Shown here piece after piece: positions 15,160 to 23,464 of a stretch of DNA of 41,643 nucleotides. The notes under the pieces were generated by a model. That model did no database searches and had not been told where the DNA came from. It was given only the letters and a program-made list of their open reading frames with translations. Within the stretch, counting starts at the first letter, position 1; every line of letters starts with the position of its first letter. The translations under genes and the position numbers were made by a program. The DNA lies in the NCBI GenBank assembly GCA_021842405.1, contig JAKBZR010000021.1, positions 1 to 41,643 of the forward strand. The letters are read 5' to 3'. Source of the DNA: a bacterium. GTDB lineage: Bacteria; Armatimonadota; Chthonomonadetes; Chthonomonadales; JAMCWF01.

Positions 15160-16394
15160 TCGGGTGGGAAACGCTCTATCTCGTACCTAACGTTTCCCTC
15201 TACCTCTTTTTTTTGGCCAGCAGTCTATACCTTTTGACGATTGCCGTTGCCGCCACCAGGCATCAAGCCTCACCGTCTCCTGTTACGACTCCTCGATACC
15301 GTTTTTGCTGTTTGATTCCGGCTCATAATGAAGCTCTGTTGATTAAGGAGGTAATCAAAGGCTTTATCACGGTTGAGCGCGATGGCCATCAGCTCGATAT
15401 CGTCGTCATCGCTGATAATTGCAACGATGATACGGCCATTATTGCAGAGAAAGCGGGTGCGAGGGTCATTCGCCGTCTGGATCCGAGCAGGCGCGGCAAG
15501 GGATATGCGCTGGAGTGGGCGGTAAAGCGACTTGAAAATGAAAAGGCCGGTTATGATGCCTACATCGTGATGGATGCCGATTCATTTCTCTCACCCAACT
15601 ATCTCTCGGTAATGGCGCGAGAGTTGGCTGCCGGCCATACCGTTATTCAGTGTAACTACCAGGTGCTGAATTCACTGGCATCGTGGCGCACCCGACTGAT
15701 GACCTGCGCATTAACCTTGGTGCACTATACCAAACCGTTGGGGCGATCGCGGCTCGGCTTATCGGACGGCTTGAAGGGAAATGGAATGTGCTTTACGGCC
15801 GACATTCTAAAGGAGATTCCGTGGTCAGGTAGTTCAATTACGGAGGATATTGATTACACCATTCGGCTTTGCGCAGCCGGAAAAGCGGTTGCTTTTACGC
15901 CGGATGCGTGGGTGAAGGCGCAGATGCCGGCTACGGCAATGGAATCCGCCTCACAACGCCGCCGGTGGGAGAGCGGGCGGTTTTCACTGATGGCCCGGCA
16001 CGCAATGCCGATGCTTCGAAAAGGGATCCGGGATCGAAATGGGATTTTAGTGGATCGAGCGATCGATCTGATAATCCCGCCATTCAGTGAAATGCTGGCG
16101 GCGCCTCTAATTATGGCCGTTGCGAATGCTATTTTGGGAATCTGGCTGAAAATAACGGTTGCGAAATGGATGGCGATAATTTGGGGATCGGTATTGCTGG
16201 TGCAGATTGTGTACTTGGTCATTGGATTGAAGGTTGGGAAGGTTCAGTGGCCGATATGGAGCGCGCTGCTTTTTGCTCCGATCTATGTAGTTTGGAAGTT
16301 CGCGCTGTATCTTACGATTTTCCTTTCGAAATCGGTAACCGGCTGGCAGCGCACCGAGCGACGCCCGCTTGAAACCAAAGATCCGACTTTATGA
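15135..16394 (+). CDS. Processive-type family 2 glycosyltransferase (membrane)
   Basis: A 419-residue GT-A enzyme with an N-terminal hydrophobic stretch (about 14-40) and several C-terminal membrane helices (about 315-405). Catalytic signatures are IPAHNE, D94 in VIADNCNDD, the DAD motif at 147-149, the TED motif at 236-238 and QRRRW at 274-278. The combination D, D, TED and Q..RW is typical of processive enzymes such as cellulose and hyaluronan synthases. It therefore may polymerise or extend a beta-linked chain at the membrane, although non-processive relatives exist. It lacks a PilZ domain. The start lies inside the previous gene and has no clear ribosome binding site, so translation is probably coupled. 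Substrate is unknown. Confidence 0.9.
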   Translation: MAAAVFLVIGWETLYLVPNVSLYLFFLASSLYLLTIAVAATRHQASPSPVTTPRYRFCCLIPAHNEALLIKEVIKGFITVERDGHQLDIVVIADNCNDDTAIIAEKAGARVIRRLDPSRRGKGYALEWAVKRLENEKAGYDAYIVMDADSFLSPNYLSVMARELAAGHTVIQCNYQVLNSLASWRTRLMTCALTLVHYTKPLGRSRLGLSDGLKGNGMCFTADILKEIPWSGSSITEDIDYTIRLCAAGKAVAFTPDAWVKAQMPATAMESASQRRRWESGRFSLMARHAMPMLRKGIRDRNGILVDRAIDLIIPPFSEMLAAPLIMAVANAILGIWLKITVAKWMAIIWGSVLLVQIVYLVIGLKVGKVQWPIWSALLFAPIYVVWKFALYLTIFLSKSVTGWQRTERRPLETKDPTL

Positions 16395-16457
16395 GGATGC
16401 ACGCTCATTCCGGATCATCGAGATGGACGATATTCCGCTGTGGATTAAGATTCTGAA

Positions 16458-17858
16458 ATGAGAAATACGGTTGCGATATTAGGAGTACCGATTGACGATT
16501 TAACGTTGGATGAGACCTTAGGTCGCATTCGAGAGTTTATCCAATCGGGTCGGTTTCATCAGGTGGCGACCGCCAACACCGATTTTCTGGTGAGGGCGAT
16601 GGCGGATGATGGACTACGACTGATACTCCGGCAAGCCGATATGGTGTTGGCCGACGGGATGCCGGTGGTGTGGGCCTCCCGATTGATGGGGACTCCTCTG
16701 CGCGGGCGGGTAACCGGATCCGATCTGGTGCCGCGTCTGGCCACAATCAGCGCAGCGGCGGGCTATCGGATATTTATGCTTGGCGCGCGACCGGAGGTTG
16801 CACAGGCGGCCAAATATCGTTTGGAGAAGGATAATCCGGGTATCTTGATCGTCGGTTGTCTATCGCCGCCGTTAGCAGGGCCGCTGGAGATGAACAATAC
16901 CGAGATATTGGCGGCAGTTGAAGCGGCGCACCCCGATATCCTATTGGTAGCCTTTGGGAATCCTAAGCAGGAGAAATGGATTTGGATGCACCGAGATCGG
17001 TTGAAGGTGCCGGTTTGCATCGGGGTGGGCGGCACTTTTGATTTTATAGCGGGAGCTTCCCGAAGGGCGCCGGCGTGGATGCAAAGGAGCGGATTCGAGT
17101 GGCTTCACCGCTTGATCCAAAACCCTGCTCGACTCTGGCGCCGATACGGTACCGACATCGTGAAATTCACGCTGTTTCTGGCCAATCAGATGGCTGCCAT
17201 TCAGCGGCCGAGAAGCCGGCAAGAGGATCGAGTGATTTGCACAAAAATCGAGAATTTCTGCTTGATCTCCCTGGTGGGAAGGTTGTCGGGTGCCAGCCTG
17301 GAAAAGATCAGGTCGGAATGCGATCAAGCGATCAATGATGGGCTGGAGGTTGTTTTCGATTTTCATCAGGCTGATGGGCTCGATTGCTCCGCTTTCGGCA
17401 CTTTAATCAATTTAAATAAGCGAGCCTCATTTAAAGGCAAAACGATACGGCTCGTCGGGGGTCATCGTGCTTTCAACCGGATGCTGCGGCTGTTCCAGGC
17501 CGACCAGCTCTTTGAGAGGTATCCTACGCTGGCGGAGGCCTTAGCCGATGGCGAAAGATCGGCAGCCGGTATAACCGTTGACCAATACGATGAACGCTTA
17601 GTCGTTCGTTTGAGTTGGAGGCGAGGGGGAGATGTGCTTAATGATCTGAGGCGTACGTTGGCCTCGCTTCCGCCGAAAGTGCATGAAGTCATCGTAAATA
17701 TGGAGGAGCTTCATTTTACTGATATTGGTTTGTTGGGCGCGGTTCGTGAGGCATCGGTTCGTAACGGTGTGCGGATTCGCCTTCAGCCCAGTCAAGAAAT
17801 TAGAGGAGAGCTTCAGCGAACTGGGCAGGAACATCTTTTCGATATTCTTACCGCCTGA
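16458..17858 (+). CDS. WecG/TagA/CpsF glycosyltransferase fused to two STAS domains
   Basis: A 466-residue fusion. Residues 1-245 are a GT26 (WecG/TagA/CpsF) transferase, with TANTDFLVRAM, LADGMPVVWASR, GVGGTFDFIAGASRRAP and the WLHRLIQNPARLWRRY tail. Such enzymes add N-acetylmannosaminuronate, N-acetylmannosamine or similar sugars to a lipid carrier. Residues about 260-365 and 372-466 each resemble STAS domains of anti-sigma-factor antagonists. The first has D309-C-S311 where SpoIIAA has DSSG, so the phosphorylatable serine is kept. The second has TDIGLLG with G424 at that position, so it cannot be phosphorylated there. STAS domains normally bind serine kinase or sensor partners, which suggests regulated activity or localisation. 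None of those partners is encoded nearby. The fused architecture is unusual. Confidence 0.9.
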   Translation: MRNTVAILGVPIDDLTLDETLGRIREFIQSGRFHQVATANTDFLVRAMADDGLRLILRQADMVLADGMPVVWASRLMGTPLRGRVTGSDLVPRLATISAAAGYRIFMLGARPEVAQAAKYRLEKDNPGILIVGCLSPPLAGPLEMNNTEILAAVEAAHPDILLVAFGNPKQEKWIWMHRDRLKVPVCIGVGGTFDFIAGASRRAPAWMQRSGFEWLHRLIQNPARLWRRYGTDIVKFTLFLANQMAAIQRPRSRQEDRVICTKIENFCLISLVGRLSGASLEKIRSECDQAINDGLEVVFDFHQADGLDCSAFGTLINLNKRASFKGKTIRLVGGHRAFNRMLRLFQADQLFERYPTLAEALADGERSAAGITVDQYDERLVVRLSWRRGGDVLNDLRRTLASLPPKVHEVIVNMEELHFTDIGLLGAVREASVRNGVRIRLQPSQEIRGELQRTGQEHLFDILTA

Positions 17859-17879
17859 TCGGTTACAGGAGATCACGAT

Positions 17880-18017
17880 ATGAGGTTTGAACTACCGGTC
17901 CTATTTGGTTTGGTCGCTGCCGGCCTTTTTATTAAGCGCTGGGAGACCAAGCATCATATTGCTTTAATGGTATTCATCGCACTGTGGATCGCCTTCAGCT
18001 ACTGGAAGGGGCATTGA
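17880..18017 (+). CDS. Small membrane peptide (45 residues)
   Basis: An open frame with a strong ribosome binding site, AGGAG 8 bases before the ATG. It encodes a 45-residue peptide with two hydrophobic segments (about 5-18, LPVLFGLVAAGLFI, and 27-41, IALMVFIALWIAFSY) joined by the charged turn KRWETKHH. Its TGA overlaps the ATG of the acyltransferase as TGATG, showing translational coupling. I recognise no family. Position suggests a small membrane subunit of the polysaccharide machinery, perhaps anchoring the transferase or acyltransferase. Confidence 0.65.
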   Translation: MRFELPVLFGLVAAGLFIKRWETKHHIALMVFIALWIAFSYWKGH

Positions 18018-18637
18018 TGGGCGTGCCATGGATCGGAAAATCGGTACCCAGCGCGGTTGATCTTTCACACCGACCGATAAAGCGGTGGGGGAGCGTCTTG
18101 TTGGAAGATTTGGAGGGTCTGCACCCGCGCTTGCGGCTGTTGGCGCTGATTGAAATATTACTCCCGCATTTTGCCTTCAACCGGTTAAGGACCTCAATGT
18201 ACCGAATGGCTGGTTTTCGTATCGGCAGGGGAACGATGGTGCTTGGGCATCTGGAATGCAGCGGGCAGGGGCGGATATGGGAAAAGCTGGTCGTCGGCGA
18301 GCGATGTCAGTTGACATCTCCCCTCTATCTGGATTTGATGGACCGCGTGACGATTGGAGATGACGTGGCGGTTGCCCACCATGTCAAACTGATCACTACC
18401 AACCATCAAATAGGACCAGCTCATCACCGGTGCGGAGCGATGCAGTGTACGCCGATCGTTATCGAAAACGGTGTTTGGATTGGAGCGGCGGCGATCATAT
18501 TGCCCGGAGTAACGGTTGGGGCCGGCTCGGTGGTGGCGGCGGGAGCGGTTGTAACGAAGGCTGTTGAGCCGAACACATTGGTTGGCGGTGTGCCGGCACG
18601 CCTGATACGGCAGTTGCCTACCGAGAGTTCAGTTTAG
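18017..18637 (+). CDS. Hexapeptide-repeat O-acetyltransferase
   Basis: A 206-residue left-handed beta-helix acyltransferase of the WcaF/NodL/LacA group. Hexapeptide turns are visible as VTIGDDVAVAHHV, IENGVWIGAAAIILPGVTVGAGSVVAAGAVVTKAV, with the closing EPNTLVGGVPARLIRQL. The conserved catalytic histidine is probably in the TTNHQIG stretch. These enzymes acetylate sugars in polysaccharides with acetyl-CoA. The start is placed at 18017, overlapping the stop of the small membrane peptide gene, rather than at 17984 inside it. Acetylation of the polymer repeat unit is the probable job here. Confidence 0.9.
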   Translation: MGVPWIGKSVPSAVDLSHRPIKRWGSVLLEDLEGLHPRLRLLALIEILLPHFAFNRLRTSMYRMAGFRIGRGTMVLGHLECSGQGRIWEKLVVGERCQLTSPLYLDLMDRVTIGDDVAVAHHVKLITTNHQIGPAHHRCGAMQCTPIVIENGVWIGAAAIILPGVTVGAGSVVAAGAVVTKAVEPNTLVGGVPARLIRQLPTESSV

Positions 18638-18672
18638 CATTGATGTAACCTGTGATTGAAGTGTAAAGGTTA

Positions 18673-20868
18673 ATGAGTAAGTCATCCTCTTCATCCATCG
18701 GAATGCACACCGGCTTGAAAATAGCAGCCGTCGCGTTTTTACTGGCGCTTTCAAGCTGCGGGCGGTTGATAAATGCGGCTCAACGGGAGATTCGGGTCGT
18801 TTCACACCCACCAGTGGCGAGCTCTGATCTGGTCATATACAACGGCAATCTGGCAGCGGGATGGGCGGACTGGTCTTGGGCGCCGCATAATTTTCACAGC
18901 AGGTCGGAGCTATTCGGCGGTCAACCTTGCTTGGAGATGACACCTGGACACTATCAGGGTCTCTACTTTCACCGGAATCCCTTTTCAATTAATGGGTACA
19001 CCGGCGTTGTGTTTTACATCAATGGAGGAATTACCGGAGGGCAGGCATTAAACATTGCGGCGGTGGATGCGAATAAGAAGGTGCTTCGGCAAGTCGCTCT
19101 TGCTCAATTTATAACCGATGGGAAAGTGCCGAAGAACAAATGGGCCTTTGTATATGTGCCGTTTAGCCGCTTAATAAAGCCCGGCTCTGAAATATCTGGA
19201 TTGGTGATCCAAGAGGCGGCCGGCTTAAATCAGCCCCCGGTCTACTTTGCCGATATTCGGGTATTGGGGACAAAGTTACCGGTCCGAAAGTCCTATTTGA
19301 TTGATATTAATACGACCAAGGATCGCCACTGGATCAACCCTTACATCTATGGCATGGCAAATGCATCCACTCAAATGATGCGGCAACTTCATATCACCGT
19401 AAATCGGTGGGGAGGCAACCCGAGCACCACCTATAACTGGGTGAAAGGGAACTGCTGGAATGCGGGCAGAGATTGGTATTTTCGCAACGGGGACTATGGG
19501 CATACCTCGCCGAAAGACCGCCTCCCCTCTGGCGTTGCCGATCAGTTCGTGTCAGCCAACAAAGCGAATGGGGTCGCTTCACTCATAACGATTCCTACCA
19601 TCGGCTACGTTGCACGCAACGACAATAACGGCACCGAATCGGTTGGAGTGCCTTCACAAGGCGGTGCTCCGATCGCCCCTGGATCGGAGGCAATAGCTGG
19701 TTACAATCCAGCCATCAATCAGCAAAGGGTGTATGTGAGGTCTTTTGCGCGGAAACCGGGCGCGCTCCAATATCCTCCTTCGCCGAACACACATGCCGTC
19801 TATCAAGATGAATGGGTTTATCATCTGGTGAAAAAGTTTGGTGATGCGGCACATGGTGGCGTCAAGTTTTACGCGATGGATAATGAGCCGGATTTGTGGG
19901 ACAGCGAGCATACCGATATTCATCCGGTGCGGATGAGCTATGATGAGATGCTGGCGAATTTTTTGGAGTATGCCACTGCGGTGAAATCAGTTGATCCTAC
20001 TGCAATGGTAACCGGGCCGGTGCTCTCCGGCTGGACCGCTTACTGGTACTCTTCCCGTGATCGAGGCAACGATAACTTCAGGACGCAGGCGGATCGAAAA
20101 GCGCACGGAGGGGTTCCATTCTTAAAGTGGTGGCTGGGGCAGGTTCATCGCCATGACATCCGAACCGGAAAACGGACGCTGGATGTGCTGGATATCCACT
20201 ACTATCCTCAGGAGAACGGTGTGTATGCCGGCCGCACCGATCCTCAAACCGATGCGCTTCGGATCCGCAGTACCCGCAGTTTGTGGGACCCTACCTATAT
20301 TGATGAGTCGTGGATCAACGATGATGTAGATTTGATTCCCAGAATGAAGAGGTGGATCGCGGAGGAATATCCAGGAACGAAATTGGGGATTACGGAGTGG
20401 AATTGGGGAGCGGACGGCACGATGAACGGAGCGCTGGCAATTGCCGAAGTGCTGGGCATCTTGGGACGTGAAGGCGTCTACCTTGCGAACTATTGGACCT
20501 CTCCAGGAATGGGGTCGCCCGGCGCCTACGCCTTTAAAATGTATCGTAACGTGGATGGAAACGGCAAGGGATTCGGGAACCTCTCCGTATTTGCCCATTC
20601 CAGCGCACCGGGCGATATATCTTGTTTTGCCAGTATTGATAGCAAAACAAAGGAGTTAGTGGCGATCATCATTAATACACGGCCTGACGTGTCCATCAAA
20701 ACTTCGCTGAGGATCGCCGGCGGAGTCTATCATAGGGTAAGTATTTATCGGTATAGTTCCGATCATTTAGGGGGGATACAACAGCTTCCTTCCAAGTCAG
20801 TAAACGGACCGATGAGCGTGTGGATATTTCCTCCCTATTCGATTACAATGCTGCGATTCAGGTCTTGA
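18673..20868 (+). CDS. Glycoside hydrolase family 44-like lipoprotein
   Basis: A 731-residue secreted protein. The N-terminus is a lipoprotein signal (GLKIAAVAFLLALSSC, lipobox LSSC). A beta-sandwich-like region precedes the catalytic barrel, which begins near residue 210. GH44 signatures are visible: NRWGGNPSTTYNW, NAGRDWYFRNGDY, the acid/base E405 in MDNEPDLWDSE and the nucleophile E575 in GITEWNWGADGTMNGA. GH44 enzymes cut beta-1,4-linked glucans, xyloglucan or related chains. A lipid-anchored glycanase inside a polysaccharide operon probably trims or edits the polymer, as the GH8 enzyme BcsZ does in cellulose operons. That comparison is inference. The gene follows the acyltransferase by 35 bases. 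Confidence 0.88.
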   Translation: MSKSSSSSIGMHTGLKIAAVAFLLALSSCGRLINAAQREIRVVSHPPVASSDLVIYNGNLAAGWADWSWAPHNFHSRSELFGGQPCLEMTPGHYQGLYFHRNPFSINGYTGVVFYINGGITGGQALNIAAVDANKKVLRQVALAQFITDGKVPKNKWAFVYVPFSRLIKPGSEISGLVIQEAAGLNQPPVYFADIRVLGTKLPVRKSYLIDINTTKDRHWINPYIYGMANASTQMMRQLHITVNRWGGNPSTTYNWVKGNCWNAGRDWYFRNGDYGHTSPKDRLPSGVADQFVSANKANGVASLITIPTIGYVARNDNNGTESVGVPSQGGAPIAPGSEAIAGYNPAINQQRVYVRSFARKPGALQYPPSPNTHAVYQDEWVYHLVKKFGDAAHGGVKFYAMDNEPDLWDSEHTDIHPVRMSYDEMLANFLEYATAVKSVDPTAMVTGPVLSGWTAYWYSSRDRGNDNFRTQADRKAHGGVPFLKWWLGQVHRHDIRTGKRTLDVLDIHYYPQENGVYAGRTDPQTDALRIRSTRSLWDPTYIDESWINDDVDLIPRMKRWIAEEYPGTKLGITEWNWGADGTMNGALAIAEVLGILGREGVYLANYWTSPGMGSPGAYAFKMYRNVDGNGKGFGNLSVFAHSSAPGDISCFASIDSKTKELVAIIINTRPDVSIKTSLRIAGGVYHRVSIYRYSSDHLGGIQQLPSKSVNGPMSVWIFPPYSITMLRFRS

Positions 20869-20889
20869 GACAAGGAGTGAATTCGTCTG

Positions 20890-22437
20890 ATGGTTGATTT
20901 TTCACCTTCAGTTCAAGATATAGTTTCCCGCCAAAAAGCACAGCGATTTCTGCTGTTTTGGATTTTTGTCGCCACCTGCTGCGTCGTCTTTTTTGTGTCT
21001 GGCGCCGTCATGCATTGGACCACGCTGGGCGGGCCGATGGCGGCGTTGTTGGCGTTATCCGCATTCATCATATTTGCCATTCCAGTGATCATCTGGAACT
21101 GGCCAATCGCCGGCCTATATATCTTGATTGCAGGAGCCGCCATTATAGATAATGCGGTACCCACCCAACCTCCGATTATCACCGGTTGGATCCCCCTTTA
21201 CTTGAATATCGCCAATGCGATTGGGTTTTTTGCCCACACCCATCCGATAGGCGGCATCAAGGCGACACCGGCCGAGCTGATCATGGGTTGGACGTTCCTT
21301 TGCTGGCTGGTTCGCAGTATTGTTCACCGCGATTTAAAGTTCGAGCCGGGAATGTTCTATATTTGGATTATTTTTTGGATTTTGAATGTTTTCCGGGCAT
21401 TCTTGTATGGATTAGTAACAGGAGGCCAATTTTTAACGGCCTTATGGGAAATTCGGGCGGAATGTTATTTCGTGGCGGCCTATTTTATGGCATCCAACCT
21501 CATCACCGATCGTCGTCAGCTTAAGGTTTTACTGTGGATATCGGTGTTGGGGATCGGGTTGATGGGGATATTGGGTACCGCGAAATATATCAGATATGGC
21601 CCTTCCGTCAGTCATCAAGGGATAATGAGCCATGAGGACAGCCTCTTTTTCAACATTATTTTCTTGGTTGTACTGGTGCTAGGATTGGCTAAAACGGAAC
21701 CATGGATACTATTTGCGGCGCTGGCATTAATGCCGACCGCATTAATAGCCGATTTGGAAAACCACCGCCGGGCTGGAATTGCTGCCTTTGCGGTGGCCGT
21801 GATTCCGGTGTTGATGATGCTGGCGGTGTCCCTAAAAAAGCGGAGGAGATCGGTTATCACTTTCATCATCGGATTCGCGGTGTTTTCGATCTTTTATCTG
21901 GTTGCATTTTGGAACGCACCCGGCGCTCTGGCGATGCCGGCGCGCGCCTTTCGGTCGAAATATGGCAGTCCTAGCTCACGGGATGTCATGTCCGATAACT
22001 ACCGCTTAGCTGAAAACGCTAATTTGAACTTTACCCGCAATTTAAATTTGTGGTGGGGGTACGGGTATGGGAAACCTTATGCAACGCCGAATCCTATGCC
22101 ATACATACCGGATCCGCTTCAGCTCATTATTCCCCATAATGGAATACTTTGGATGTGGATGCGGTTGGGAACGGTTGGATTCTATTGTTTTTGGATGATG
22201 ATCGCCTTGGCCCTGGTGCGGGGGGCATCCACAATACGAGATATGGATGATCCGCTGGTTCAGAGTTTTGGGATAATATGTATTGCAATGATATTGATGC
22301 TGATCATCTACGGTCAGTACGATACCCAGTTTGCCGTTTACCGAAGTATGTACTATAGCGGAGCACTATTAGGGGTATTGGCGGTTTTGGGTAAGCTTAA
22401 GAAACCGCAGGAGCCTGAGGTGGAATCGGCAGGATAG
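20890..22437 (+). CDS. Wzy/O-antigen ligase-like membrane protein
   Basis: A 515-residue protein with about ten or more hydrophobic segments. The layout, with helices in pairs and a long loop between about 345 and 410 (APGALAMPARAFRSKYGSPSS to IPHNGILWMWMRLG), matches O-antigen polymerases and ligases of the Wzy_C type. The conserved H-N-G motif in that loop (IPHNGI) is typical. Its role would be polymerisation of repeat units on the outer face of the inner membrane, together with the Wzz-type protein. AAGGAGTG lies 9 bases before the ATG. Polymerase and ligase cannot be told apart from sequence, but a Wzz-type partner in the same operon favours polymerase. Confidence 0.85.
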   Translation: MVDFSPSVQDIVSRQKAQRFLLFWIFVATCCVVFFVSGAVMHWTTLGGPMAALLALSAFIIFAIPVIIWNWPIAGLYILIAGAAIIDNAVPTQPPIITGWIPLYLNIANAIGFFAHTHPIGGIKATPAELIMGWTFLCWLVRSIVHRDLKFEPGMFYIWIIFWILNVFRAFLYGLVTGGQFLTALWEIRAECYFVAAYFMASNLITDRRQLKVLLWISVLGIGLMGILGTAKYIRYGPSVSHQGIMSHEDSLFFNIIFLVVLVLGLAKTEPWILFAALALMPTALIADLENHRRAGIAAFAVAVIPVLMMLAVSLKKRRRSVITFIIGFAVFSIFYLVAFWNAPGALAMPARAFRSKYGSPSSRDVMSDNYRLAENANLNFTRNLNLWWGYGYGKPYATPNPMPYIPDPLQLIIPHNGILWMWMRLGTVGFYCFWMMIALALVRGASTIRDMDDPLVQSFGIICIAMILMLIIYGQYDTQFAVYRSMYYSGALLGVLAVLGKLKKPQEPEVESAG

Positions 22438-22445
22438 CGACGGTG

Positions 22446-23423
22446 ATGCGAAGAGCAGTTGACGATAAGGTTTTTCAAACTGAGGAAAAGACGCCCGTAT
22501 CCAGTGAGAAGGCTTGTCCTCTGATATCCGTAATCATCGCAACCAGAAATCGCGAGAGTGACCTTATTTATTGTCTAACTAATATTGCAAAGCAGTCATA
22601 TAATCATTATGAGGTTATCGTTGTTGATCAAAGTGAGGATAAAGAATCCATCGAGAGGGTGAGCAAAACACTAGGAGGGCCGCCTTGGCTGATCGCAATA
22701 AATTCCGAAGTAATTGGTAAGAGCAACGCCCTCAATTACGCATTCATGCGCTCAAAAGGTGAATTGCTTGCGTTTACCGATGATGATTGTGTGGTGCCGC
22801 CAAGTTGGTTGAGCCAAATCAGCGATATTTTTACGAATGGATCTGAGGTGGACATCGTAGTTGGACCGGTACATGCCGGAAAAAATATAGGGAATGGCAG
22901 CAGCGCGCTGTACACACCTTGCACCTATTTCAGCGAGCGCCGATACGTTAGTCTGGGTGAGCAGGCGGGGATGGGCGCAAATTTTGCGATGCGGCGCCGG
23001 TTTTTTGATTTATCGGGCGGATTTGATGTATTGTTGGGACCAGGTGCGCCGTTTTACGCAGCGGAAGAGGGAGATCTGGTGTATCGCTGTCAATTATTGG
23101 GCGCAAAAGTTTTACGCGATCCATCTATAACCGTAGTTCACCAGGCATGGAGAAATCGGAGCCAATGGGGGCAGGTGCTTTACGCTTACGGGGTGGGTGA
23201 CGCCGCGTTTTGGATGAAGCACTTCCGCAGCGGTGATATGAGGATGGGGCTTCGATCGCTGAAACACATAATGTATATTTTCGCTAGATTATTATGGCGC
23301 ATAATGTGCAATAAGCCGCATCAAGAAGAATATTATTTGCATGGATATTGGAATGGGTATAAATCGAGTCTCAAATATCATGTATATAAAAGAAATCGTT
23401 TATATGTATCCAAGAATGCTTGA
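22446..23423 (+). CDS. Family 2 glycosyltransferase
   Basis: A 325-residue GT-A transferase. It contains PLISVIIATRNRESDL, DQSED for nucleotide-sugar binding and the metal-binding TDDDCVVPPSWL. A later GGFDVLLGPGAPFYAAEEGDLVYRC supplies the acidic acceptor-side residues. It probably adds one sugar to the lipid-linked repeat unit in the cytoplasm. ATG at 22446 is preferred over the GTG three bases upstream. The C-terminal part, after about 23240, becomes noticeably AT-rich and leads into the AT-rich next gene. No membrane helix is evident, but a hydrophobic stretch near the C-terminus may touch the membrane. Confidence 0.9.
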   Translation: MRRAVDDKVFQTEEKTPVSSEKACPLISVIIATRNRESDLIYCLTNIAKQSYNHYEVIVVDQSEDKESIERVSKTLGGPPWLIAINSEVIGKSNALNYAFMRSKGELLAFTDDDCVVPPSWLSQISDIFTNGSEVDIVVGPVHAGKNIGNGSSALYTPCTYFSERRYVSLGEQAGMGANFAMRRRFFDLSGGFDVLLGPGAPFYAAEEGDLVYRCQLLGAKVLRDPSITVVHQAWRNRSQWGQVLYAYGVGDAAFWMKHFRSGDMRMGLRSLKHIMYIFARLLWRIMCNKPHQEEYYLHGYWNGYKSSLKYHVYKRNRLYVSKNA

Positions 23424-23464
23424 CATTCGTCAAATTATTGAATTATTGATGTAGGTGAATTTTA

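Noticed and set aside
16391-16456. 21-codon open frame between the GT2 and WecG-type genes
   Set aside because: It overlaps the GT2 stop as ATGA but has no hydrophobic or family signature and is too short to support.
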